This document shows, in pieces, positions 6,280 to 13,037 of a stretch of 15,253 nucleotides of DNA. Source of the stretch: CBDCGW01 sp964430745 (lineage in GTDB: Bacteria > Acidobacteriota > UBA890); contig CAYSHI010000089.1 of NCBI GenBank assembly GCA_964430745.1, positions 1 to 15,253 of the forward strand, in the 5' to 3' direction. Positions within the stretch are counted from its first letter, which is position 1, and every line of letters starts with the position of its first letter. Below the pieces are notes generated by a model. It did not search any database, was not told the DNA's origin, and saw only the letters and a program-made list of their open reading frames with translations. A program made the position numbers and the translations under genes.

Positions 6280-6720
6280 ATGAATCCGGGTAACGCAACG
6301 CATCGGCGCCGAAGCTCACGCTTATTGACCGCGACGCTGCTGGCGCTGTTGGTGGCCGGCGGCGCGACAGCCTGGGCGCAGGCAGATCAGGTCGATCTGG
6401 AGACGACCATGGGGCGGGGCAGGGCCTGCACGCAGTGGTTCTATGCCCGGGAGTTCGACAAGATCGAGGCCCTCGGATTCACGGACGCGATGGAGGCGGC
6501 ACTCCCCTCGATGGGAGGGCTGGCGGGATTCGGGGACACCGTGGACACGCAGCTTGGCGGCGAGACCGAGGTCGTCGAGGAGGTGGAGACGGAGCAGCAG
6601 GGTCTCGACGTCTACGTTCGCACAGCCAAGTTCGAGAAATTCCCCGGCGAGGTCAACGTGCAATGGGTCTTCGACGCCGAGGGGGCGATCGCGGGCATGT
6701 CGATAAAGCCCAAGCAGTAA
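6280..6720 (+). CDS. Secreted DUF3887-like protein
   Basis: A 146-residue exported protein. An Arg-rich start (HRRRSSR) is followed by a hydrophobic stretch TATLLALLVAGGATAWA and a likely signal peptidase I site AWA|Q (33/34). The mature part resembles DUF3887, a small NTF2-like cone domain seen alone or ahead of hydrolases: Phe/Trp residues in the first helix (TQWFYAREFDKIEAL), a GGLAGFGDT turn, then strands LDVYVRTAKFEKFPGEVNVQ and WVFDAEGAIAGMSIKP at the end. The frame is open upstream, but the ATG at 6280 has AGGAGGGA immediately before it and begins the signal peptide. No catalytic residues are recognisable. It diverges from the response regulator and is followed by a 339-bp gap before acs. 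Confidence 0.75.
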   Translation: MNPGNATHRRRSSRLLTATLLALLVAGGATAWAQADQVDLETTMGRGRACTQWFYAREFDKIEALGFTDAMEAALPSMGGLAGFGDTVDTQLGGETEVVEEVETEQQGLDVYVRTAKFEKFPGEVNVQWVFDAEGAIAGMSIKPKQ

Positions 6721-7043
6721 GCATGAGAGGGCCCTCGCGGACATCCGACACGGCCCGAAAATAAGGGAAAGAAGAGCTCGGCAGAACGCACTCTTCGGAG
6801 CCGTCGTAAAATCGGATGTTTTGGTCCGCAATGCGGCGCTCCGGATGTTAGCATTCAAGGTAACAACCCGATAGTTCTTCCATGGACACCCGGGCGATGC
6901 GCGTCCTGACCGCGATTCGCGGTTCGTCTGAATGACCAGCCTCCCGCAACAAAAGCCCACGCGACGACTCCGTGATTACGGGGTTACGTGCGCTTGGGAG
7001 CCCGACTCAGAGCGGCGCCCGGCCGATTCGCCATCTTCTTAAC
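6721..7043. other. Leader region ahead of acs
   Basis: No gene is seen here. It holds three copies of CGGATGT: inverted at 6741-6747, direct at 6813-6819 and 6842-6848, the direct pair 29 bp apart. It also has a 15-bp inverted repeat ACCGCG-ATT-CGCGGT at 6909-6923. No clear -35/-10 pair stands out. acs promoters in other bacteria are often activator-dependent, so a weak core promoter would not be surprising. Confidence 0.4.
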
Positions 7044-7059
7044 GGAGGACGACTCCATC

Positions 7060-9006
7060 ATGTCTGATCAGGTCTATCCGGTCCCCGACGGTCTTGCCGA
7101 CACCGCATGGTGCGACAACGAGAAGTATCTCGAGATGTACCAGCGGTCGGTCGACGATCCGGAAGGTTTCTGGGCCGAGCATGGCCAGCGCATCGACTGG
7201 ATCAAGCCGTACAGCAAAGTGAAGGACGTCAGCTTCGACACCCCGGACGTACACATCAAGTGGTTCGAGGACGGCACGCTGAACGCTTCGGTGAACTGCC
7301 TCGACCGACATCTCGAGACCAGGGGCGATCAGGTCGCGTTGCTGTGGGAGGGTGATTCTCCCGAGGACAGCAAGTCACTCACATACCGCGAGCTCTACAC
7401 GGAAGTCTGTAAGTTCTCCAACGTGCTCAAGTCGCTCGGCATCAAGAAGGGCGATCGCATAACGATCTACCTGCCGATGATTCTGGAGCTGCCGGTGGCG
7501 ATGCTGGCGTGCGCCCGCATCGGCGCCATCCACTCCGTCGTATTCGGCGGTTTCTCACCGGACTCGTTGGCGGGACGCATCCAGGATTGCGACTCGAACC
7601 TGGTCATCACCGCCGATCAAGGTCTGCGCGGAACCAAGACGGTGCCGCTGAAGGGCAACACCGACAAGGCCCTCGAATCGTGCCCGTCGATCGAGCACTG
7701 CATCGTCGTCAAGCGTACCGGCGGCGAGATCGACTGGAACGAGCGCGATGTCTGGTACCACGAGCTCATGGAAGAGGCCGAGGCCGAGTGCCCGGCCGAA
7801 GAGATGAACGCCGAAGATCCGCTGTTCATCCTCTACACTTCGGGATCCACCGGCAAGCCCAAGGGCGTGTTGCACACGACCGGCGGCTACATGGTGTACA
7901 CGTCGATGACTCACCAGTACGTCTTCGACTATCACGACGGCGACGTGTACTGGTGCACGGCCGATATCGGCTGGGTCACGGGGCATAGCTACATCGTCTA
8001 CGGGCCGCTGGCGAACGGTGCGATCTCGATGATGTTCGAAGGCGTGCCGACGTATCCCGACGCCTCCCGCTTCTGGGAGATCTGCGACAAGCACTCGGTC
8101 AACATCTTCTACACCGCGCCGACGGCGATTCGCGCGCTCATGAAGGACGGCGAGGACTTCGTCAAGAAGACCGATCGGAGCACGCTCCGGCTGCTCGGCT
8201 CGGTCGGCGAGCCGATCAACCCCGAAGCATGGAAGTGGTACTACGAGGTTGTCGGCGACGAGCGTTGCCCGATTGTCGATACCTGGTGGCAGACGGAAAC
8301 CGGCGGCATCCTGATCACGCCGTTGCCGGGCGCGACGGAGCTCAAGCCCGGATCGGCGACGCGGCCGTTCTTCGGCGTCGAGCCGGCCATCGTCGACGCC
8401 GACGGCAACCCGCTCAACGGCCCGGTATCCGGCAACCTGTGCTTGACCGATGCCTGGCCGGGCATGATGCGCACGTTGTATCGCAACCACGACCGCTTTA
8501 TCGAGACGTACTTCTCCACCTACCCGGGGATGTACTTCACCGGTGACGGCTGCCGCCGTGACGAAGACGACTACTACTGGATTACCGGTCGTGTCGACGA
8601 CGTCATCAACGTATCGGGCCACCGCATGGGTACGGCCGAGGTCGAGAGCGCTCTGGTGGCGCACAAGAAGGTTGCCGAGGCGGCGGTCGTCGGTTTCCCG
8701 CACGACATCAAGGGGCAGGGCATCTACGCCTACGTCACCTTGAACGCCGGCGAGCAGCCCGACGACGATCTTCAGAAAGAGCTCGTCAAGTGGGTGCGCT
8801 CGGAGATCGGGCCCATCGCCTCTCCCGACGTCATCCAGTTCGCCCCGGGACTGCCCAAGACGCGCTCCGGCAAGATCATGCGTCGCATCCTGCGCAAGGT
8901 TGCGGAGAACGACGTCTCGAGCCTCGGTGACACGTCGACGCTGGCGGATCCGGGGGTCGTCGACGACCTCATCGAGAACCGTGCTGGCAGGAAGGCGACG
9001 GTCTGA
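7060..9006 (+). CDS. acs: Acetyl-CoA synthetase (AMP-forming)
   Basis: Cytosolic enzyme that converts acetate, ATP and CoA to acetyl-CoA, AMP and pyrophosphate through an acetyl-adenylate. At 648 residues it matches the family length. Motifs in order: the Acs N-terminal segment FWAEHGQRIDWIKPYSKVKD; P-loop-like YTSGSTGKPKG (259-269) followed by VLHTTGGYMVYT; VNIFYTAPTAIRALM; WWQTETGG (409-416), whose Trp limits the acyl pocket to acetate; YFTGDG; the hinge GRVDDVINVSGHRMGTAEVE; and PKTRSGKIMRR with Lys605, the residue acetylated by Pat-type enzymes in Salmonella. The frame is open to 6988, but ATG 7060 with GGAGG 11 nt upstream gives the standard N-terminus. No actP or regulator is adjacent. 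All key residues are present. Confidence 0.98.
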   Translation: MSDQVYPVPDGLADTAWCDNEKYLEMYQRSVDDPEGFWAEHGQRIDWIKPYSKVKDVSFDTPDVHIKWFEDGTLNASVNCLDRHLETRGDQVALLWEGDSPEDSKSLTYRELYTEVCKFSNVLKSLGIKKGDRITIYLPMILELPVAMLACARIGAIHSVVFGGFSPDSLAGRIQDCDSNLVITADQGLRGTKTVPLKGNTDKALESCPSIEHCIVVKRTGGEIDWNERDVWYHELMEEAEAECPAEEMNAEDPLFILYTSGSTGKPKGVLHTTGGYMVYTSMTHQYVFDYHDGDVYWCTADIGWVTGHSYIVYGPLANGAISMMFEGVPTYPDASRFWEICDKHSVNIFYTAPTAIRALMKDGEDFVKKTDRSTLRLLGSVGEPINPEAWKWYYEVVGDERCPIVDTWWQTETGGILITPLPGATELKPGSATRPFFGVEPAIVDADGNPLNGPVSGNLCLTDAWPGMMRTLYRNHDRFIETYFSTYPGMYFTGDGCRRDEDDYYWITGRVDDVINVSGHRMGTAEVESALVAHKKVAEAAVVGFPHDIKGQGIYAYVTLNAGEQPDDDLQKELVKWVRSEIGPIASPDVIQFAPGLPKTRSGKIMRRILRKVAENDVSSLGDTSTLADPGVVDDLIENRAGRKATV

Positions 9007-9017
9007 GCGATTGTCGG

Positions 9018-9048
9018 GGGCCGCGGATCTCGAGTCCGCGGCCCTCTT
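9018..9048 (+). terminator. Hairpin between convergent acs and barrel gene
   Basis: A perfect 10-bp stem, GGGCCGCGGA/TCCGCGGCCC (9018-9027 and 9035-9044) with a 7-nt loop, begins 12 nt after the acs stop. The T tract is short (TCTT), so termination efficiency is uncertain. Its place between two converging genes favours a role for one or both. Confidence 0.55.
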
Positions 9049-9085
9049 GCGTTGGTGTCGGAGCTTCGGTCGGCGTCGTGGCGGG

Positions 9086-9907
9086 CTAGCGGTCCTTCCG
9101 CTGCCCGAAGATGTACTGGAGCTGCGCCGTGAAGGCGCGGTTGAACGTCTCCCTGCCGGCAAGGTGCTGTACGTAGGCCGCGTTCCACGCAAAGCTGGGA
9201 GTGATGGCTCGTCCGCCACCCACGGCGAGTGAGAAGACGTTGAAGTCCTGGTTGAAATTGATCGTCAGCGTCGGGATCGCGACAAGGAAGAACCCCTTCG
9301 GCATGATGTGCACCGTCTGGACACTGAGCTCCAGCGACCGCACGTGGAGATCGGTCCCGTCGATTTGGCCGATCTTGCCGAACGAGTGCAGGTAGCGCAC
9401 GTCGATGTACACGGGAAAGACGTCCGTCGGATTGAAGACGAACACTCCGCTCGGAGCCAGGACCCAAGCCCCGTAACCGGTTCCCTTCGACGGGTCGCCC
9501 GTCGGGGCCACGACGTCGACCAGCAGCGCGGAGGCGGTCAGGCGGCGGTCGAGATCTTCGTGGGTAATGACACCCCAGCCCAGACGAAGGTCGCCGACAC
9601 CCGTGGGCCCGTTCCCTTCCGGAAGGCTGTAGTCGATGACCGGAACGTTCGCCCAGAACCCGGTCCAGCTAGTGGCAGCCCAGAATCCGCCGATCTTGTG
9701 CGCGTAGGCCCTGATCCCCACGGGCACGAAGTTGGCCGAGAAGGAGTAGTCGACCTGGTTGACCATGACGGTCGGGTCGAGAAACTTCTTGACGTCTGCA
9801 GTGGTGACGTCTTGGGCGCGAGCTGCCTTCGGGGTCAGCAGACATAGCAACACGGCAATCGAGCCGGCGACGCCCACGATCCCCTGGTTCCGGCCGCTCA
9901 GAGACAC
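9086..9907 (-). CDS. Outer-membrane beta-barrel candidate (MetA/phenol-degradation transporter-like)
   Basis: A 273-residue exported protein. A signal peptide ends ARA|Q (31/32). The mature chain is rich in alternating hydrophobic and Gly/aromatic strands, with no TM helices. The pattern VVAPTGDPSKGTGYGAWVLAPSGVFVF, the GVGDLRLGWGV strand and the late FSLAVGGGRAITPSFAWNAA resemble the putative outer-membrane transporter family named for the MetA pathway of phenol degradation. The last residues (LQYIFGQRKDR) lack a terminal Phe, though a Tyr-Ile-Phe strand lies nearby. The start is GTG with no strong ribosome binding site; 34 bp separate it from the HEAT-repeat gene, suggesting co-transcription. 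Substrate unknown; the phenol label is a family name, not a prediction. Confidence 0.75.
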   Translation of the reverse strand: MSLSGRNQGIVGVAGSIAVLLCLLTPKAARAQDVTTADVKKFLDPTVMVNQVDYSFSANFVPVGIRAYAHKIGGFWAATSWTGFWANVPVIDYSLPEGNGPTGVGDLRLGWGVITHEDLDRRLTASALLVDVVAPTGDPSKGTGYGAWVLAPSGVFVFNPTDVFPVYIDVRYLHSFGKIGQIDGTDLHVRSLELSVQTVHIMPKGFFLVAIPTLTINFNQDFNVFSLAVGGGRAITPSFAWNAAYVQHLAGRETFNRAFTAQLQYIFGQRKDR

Positions 9908-9941
9908 GGTCGCGACTTCAGCTCAGTTTCAGCTCCAGGGC

Positions 9942-10670
9942 TCAGCCTTGCCCCTGCGCGAATTCGAGCAGCGCGTCGACGCCCTCTTGTTCGCCGAGGC
10001 CGGTGATGACCTCCTGCAAGCCGGCGTCAGCCGCGGGATCGCCGATGCGGCCGAGGTTCATGATGGCGGCTCGGCGCAGGTTCTCAGCCATTGCCGGATC
10101 GAGCGCCATCTCCACCAGGGGGGCGACGGCCGAAACGTCGCCGATGCCGCCCAGTGTGTCGATGGCGTTCTTGCTGACCATGCCCTCGTTGGCCCGAGCC
10201 AGATCGGCGATGGCCGGCACGGCATCCACGGCGCCGGCCTTTTCGAGCTCGACGAGAACCGTGATCTTGGCCGAGTTCGAGCCGTCGCTCAGCGCCTGAA
10301 CGAAGGCGGCCTGGGCATCTTCGTCGCTGATCTGACGCAGCGCATCAACGGCGCGGCCTCGAACGCCCGCGTCGTCATCGCTGAGCGCGGCGGTGAGTGC
10401 CGGTACCGCCTGAGGGTCGGCGATGCGGCCGAGGATCAGAGCGCAGTACTGACGCACCTTTGGCGACGGATCGCTGGTGAGGTGCTCGGTCAGCTTCGGC
10501 ACCGACGCAGGGACCTCGATCTCGGCCTGGTGCTCCTGGTAGGTGCGGCTGGAAAGCGGGTCATCGAGGCGGACCTGCTCGATGAGATCGTCGAGAGCTC
10601 CGCCGGAGCCCCCGAAGCAGCCTGCCGCCAGTGCGGCAATGATGGTAATCAGAGCGAAGCGACGCAACAT
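9942..10670 (-). CDS. HEAT-repeat lipoprotein
   Basis: A 242-residue predicted lipoprotein. The signal peptide ends LAAGC (Cys18), and residue +2 is Phe, which would not retain it in the inner membrane under the E. coli rule. From about residue 52 to 225 there are five to six HEAT/PBS-type helical repeats of about 30 residues: VRQYCALILGRIADPQAVPAL, VRGRAVDALRQISDEDAQAAF, KNAIDTLGGIGDVSAVAPL, LRRAAIMNLGRIGDPAADAGL. This fold usually binds proteins, so a periplasmic scaffold role is plausible. The ATG at 10670 has GGAGGAG about 8 nt upstream and begins the lipobox signal; the longer open frame to 10976 overlaps the neighbouring gene and is not used. It is third in a four-gene envelope row. Confidence 0.85.
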   Translation of the reverse strand: MLRRFALITIIAALAAGCFGGSGGALDDLIEQVRLDDPLSSRTYQEHQAEIEVPASVPKLTEHLTSDPSPKVRQYCALILGRIADPQAVPALTAALSDDDAGVRGRAVDALRQISDEDAQAAFVQALSDGSNSAKITVLVELEKAGAVDAVPAIADLARANEGMVSKNAIDTLGGIGDVSAVAPLVEMALDPAMAENLRRAAIMNLGRIGDPAADAGLQEVITGLGEQEGVDALLEFAQGQG

Positions 10671-10747
10671 TATTGGGCTCCTCCATGCTGGTGTGTGCAA
10701 TTGGAGTCGATGGGCCTTTGACAACCCAGGGGAGTCGCGGGCCCGTC

Positions 10748-11230
10748 TCAGTATTTCTCCTGCAGTCGCTGCACAACGAACGTCACCAGAGGATCCAGTG
10801 ACGCTCCCGAAACTCGCCACCCGTCGCCTGTTTGACGCAGGTAGACGGTAACGGTTTCCGAGGTTTCGTCCGCCGCTGTCTTGGTCACGGCAACGCGTGC
10901 CGTGTCGCCGTCGATGTCGGCGGGAGTGGCACCGTAGATGAAGTCGGCCGGGCGTGTCTCGCGAAACAACCCCCATAACAGCGACTCGATCGAATCCTCG
11001 AGAAAAGACTCTCTACCGGTACTGTCTACCACTACGATCTCTTGCTCAACCCTGTCCGTGATTCCGCCGATGTCGAGTAGCTGCACGGCGGTGTCCGGAT
11101 CCCCGCCGGAGGTCGCGCGAACGTAGGAAAGCGCGACGATTTCCGGGTCGTTGGGGGGACCGCACGAGGCGCCGGCGGCGACCAACAAGATGGCGAGAAT
11201 GGACAGTATTGCCCGGGAGCGGGAGATCAT
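10748..11230 (-). CDS. Small lipoprotein with NTF2-like/DUF4878-type domain
   Basis: A 160-residue predicted lipoprotein. The signal MISRSRAILSILAILLVAAG ends in the lipobox GASC (Cys23). After a short linker the mature domain begins EIVALSYVRATSGGDPDTAVQLL, the helix that opens DUF4878 and related NTF2-like domains. It continues to strands DTARVAVTKTAADET, SETVTVYLRQTGDGWRVSG and a closing helix. Such domains are usually non-catalytic and exported. The assignment is by pattern only. No good ribosome binding site precedes the ATG. It is 67 bp from the amidohydrolase stop and 77 bp ahead of the HEAT gene, all on one strand. Confidence 0.75.
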   Translation of the reverse strand: MISRSRAILSILAILLVAAGASCGPPNDPEIVALSYVRATSGGDPDTAVQLLDIGGITDRVEQEIVVVDSTGRESFLEDSIESLLWGLFRETRPADFIYGATPADIDGDTARVAVTKTAADETSETVTVYLRQTGDGWRVSGASLDPLVTFVVQRLQEKY

Positions 11231-11297
11231 CGGTTCACGTCGGGGCGGGGAAGGAGACTACGCTATGAGCTTATCATGGGGGGACTTGCGGCCCGTC

Positions 11298-12959
11298 TCA
11301 GCGCGAACCTTGCTCCTTCGTCGGCGGCGCGACCAGTGCCCGGCTGTAGGCGACGCGTCCCGCCACAATAGTCAGCAGCGCCTCGGCGCGGCGGAGTGCT
11401 CCGACGTCTCCCAGAACCGGATCCTCGCTCCAGACCACCAGGTCGGCGTCCGTTCCGGCGGTCAGACCCGTGGGTGAGGCCGTCGGATGGATGAAGAGCG
11501 CCCGAAGCAGTGGTGTTCGCTCCAGCGCCTGCTCGACGTTCCAGCCGCCGGCCGGGTATCCCTCCGCATCCTGCCGGGTGAGGGCTGTGGCCATTGCCGC
11601 GAGAGGCCGAAGCGGAAACGCGGGGGCGTCGGAGGCCAGCCGCAACGAAACTCCGGAGTCGGCCAGGTCGTTCCAGGCGTGGGCGCCGAGGGCGCGTTCG
11701 GGCCCGAGGATGGCGTCGACGAGGTAGATGTCTCGCGCGAATCTCGCCGCCGCAATGGCAATCTCGACGCGCTGTGAACGCGGCAGCGGAGAAGTCGGTG
11801 GAAGATCGAAGCCGATGATCATGGCTCCTGTCGCCGGTGATGTGCCGATGGCTTCCAGTGCGCGCGTGACTGCACGGTCTCCGGAGGCGTGAATATGGAG
11901 GGGCAGCGAGGCAGCCAGGGCAGCCTGTGTGGCGCCGGCGAGCACCATGTCATCGACAAGAAGCTCGCCGTTCGAGCCGTCGGTGTAGGGCGCCTCGAGG
12001 GCGGCGAGACGCGAAGACAGCGGGCCATCGAGTCGCAGGCCGACGGCCACTACGCGCAGCAGTTCGCTGTCCTCCAGGCGTCCACCCAGATTACCGGCGG
12101 CAAGCTCCGTGGCGGCGTCCGGTCGTAGGCGGATGTCGACGCGGAGTGGCAGGAGGCCCCGAAACTCCAGCTCCAGCAGATGTTCGATGGCCGCGGTGTC
12201 GACAGGTGGCGTCGCCGCGCGCGTGATTCCCGCCGCCGCGGCCTGGCGGGCGCCCTCGGCCAGCCACGCGGCGCGCTGATCGTCGTCGCCCGCGAGCAGG
12301 TCCGTCAGCCGGCCATAGGCATCGCCGGTGAGAATCCCACGAGGAGCGGGGCTTGCTCGTCCGCTACCGCCATCGCGGTCGACGCCGGCGGAAGATTCTG
12401 TCAACGCGGCCAGCGCGGCGCCATTGACCCATGCCATCAGGCCGCTGCGGTGCAGGAGAGCGATGGGGCGCTCGAGACCGATGACGTCGAGATCGGTGTG
12501 GTCGGGGAGAACCGCTTCGGGCCAGTCGTTCTCGTCCCATCCCCATCCCACCAGCCATCCTTCGGTCGCGGTGGGCTCTCCCGCCGCGTTGCGCACCATG
12601 GCATGCACCTCGTCGACGGACGAGGCCCGCCGCAGGTCGAGACTCCCCGTACTCCAGCGGCCCAAGGCCTCGATGTCGATCCATGCGTCGTATGCGCCGG
12701 GAAGCACGACGCTGTCCCCGAGGGCCATCTGCTGGGTGTAGGTTCCGGCGAGCTGGAAGATCTCGGCGTCGGTTCCGATCGCCAGCACGGTGCTGCCGCG
12801 GATGGCGAGCGCTTCGACGGACTCTTCGGTAGATCCGAGCGGGTAAATCACGCCCCCGGTGAGCAGCAGATCGGGGTCGTCCGACGGTGCGCGCCCGCAG
12901 GCCGCGGGCAGCGTCGCACACGCCGACACGGCGATGGTCGCGACGACTTTCCTCATCAT
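11298..12959 (-). CDS. YtcJ-like amidohydrolase lipoprotein, probably catalytically inactive
   Basis: A 553-residue exported protein of the amidohydrolase_3/YtcJ family. The signal ends ATLPAAC (Cys21), a usable but imperfect lipobox. Family landmarks are VLPGAYDAWID (86-95), GWGWDENDW (138-146), LDGPLSSRLAALEAPYTDG (310-328), LHIHASGDRAV (354-364), LASDAPAFPLRPL (441-453) and the C-terminal TAGTDADLVVWSEDP. Most metal-site residues of active relatives are altered: HxH is Trp93-Ile-Asp95, the Lys before the DG motif is Gly307, the DGH His is Leu174 and the RIEH His is Gly383. His355, His357 and Asp444 remain. The frame continues upstream to 13052, but ATG 12959 starts the signal peptide; ATG 12956 is an alternative. 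There is no ribosome binding site: an extended -10 lies 6 nt before the ATG. It leads a four-gene envelope row. Confidence 0.85.
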   Translation of the reverse strand: MMRKVVATIAVSACATLPAACGRAPSDDPDLLLTGGVIYPLGSTEESVEALAIRGSTVLAIGTDAEIFQLAGTYTQQMALGDSVVLPGAYDAWIDIEALGRWSTGSLDLRRASSVDEVHAMVRNAAGEPTATEGWLVGWGWDENDWPEAVLPDHTDLDVIGLERPIALLHRSGLMAWVNGAALAALTESSAGVDRDGGSGRASPAPRGILTGDAYGRLTDLLAGDDDQRAAWLAEGARQAAAAGITRAATPPVDTAAIEHLLELEFRGLLPLRVDIRLRPDAATELAAGNLGGRLEDSELLRVVAVGLRLDGPLSSRLAALEAPYTDGSNGELLVDDMVLAGATQAALAASLPLHIHASGDRAVTRALEAIGTSPATGAMIIGFDLPPTSPLPRSQRVEIAIAAARFARDIYLVDAILGPERALGAHAWNDLADSGVSLRLASDAPAFPLRPLAAMATALTRQDAEGYPAGGWNVEQALERTPLLRALFIHPTASPTGLTAGTDADLVVWSEDPVLGDVGALRRAEALLTIVAGRVAYSRALVAPPTKEQGSR

Positions 12960-12965
12960 GTGCGC

Positions 12966-12974
12966 AGTGTAGCA
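12966..12974 (-). promoter_or_regulatory. Extended -10 promoter giving a leaderless amidohydrolase mRNA
   Basis: On the minus strand TGC-TACACT (12974-12966) is an extended -10 element. Six nt (GCGCAC) then separate it from the ATG at 12959, so transcription would begin on the A of the start codon. No good -35 lies 16-18 nt upstream, which the TGn extension could compensate for. Confidence 0.5.
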
Positions 12975-13002
12975 GGGGAGAACCGGGGCGCCGCGGAAGC
13001 GA

Positions 13003-13031
13003 TTGACAGTACGCCCCGTCGTCACTACTTT
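13003..13031 (+). promoter_or_regulatory. Sigma70 promoter giving a leaderless transglutaminase-like mRNA
   Basis: Consensus TTGACA (13003-13008), a 17-nt spacer and TACTTT (13026-13031). Six nt (CTTCCC) follow, then ATG at 13038, placing the expected start of transcription on the start codon. There is no Shine-Dalgarno sequence, as expected for a leaderless gene. Confidence 0.65.
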
Positions 13032-13037
13032 CTTCCC

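Noticed and set aside
7555..9219. A 554-codon open frame antisense to acs
   Set aside because: It reflects the GC-rich third codon positions of acs on the opposite strand; it is Arg/Val/Asp-rich and has no recognisable domain.
10741..11300. GCCCGTCTCA repeated at 10741-10750 and 11291-11300, each spanning the stop codon of a minus-strand gene
   Set aside because: A 10-bp match is expected many times by chance in 15 kb; the shared position at stops is curious, but the repeat forms no hairpin and has no third copy at the HEAT or barrel gene ends.
12180..13037. A 286-codon in-frame N-terminal extension of the transglutaminase-like protein
   Set aside because: It is antisense to the amidohydrolase and compositionally biased; a strong promoter and a signal peptide both place the start at 13038.
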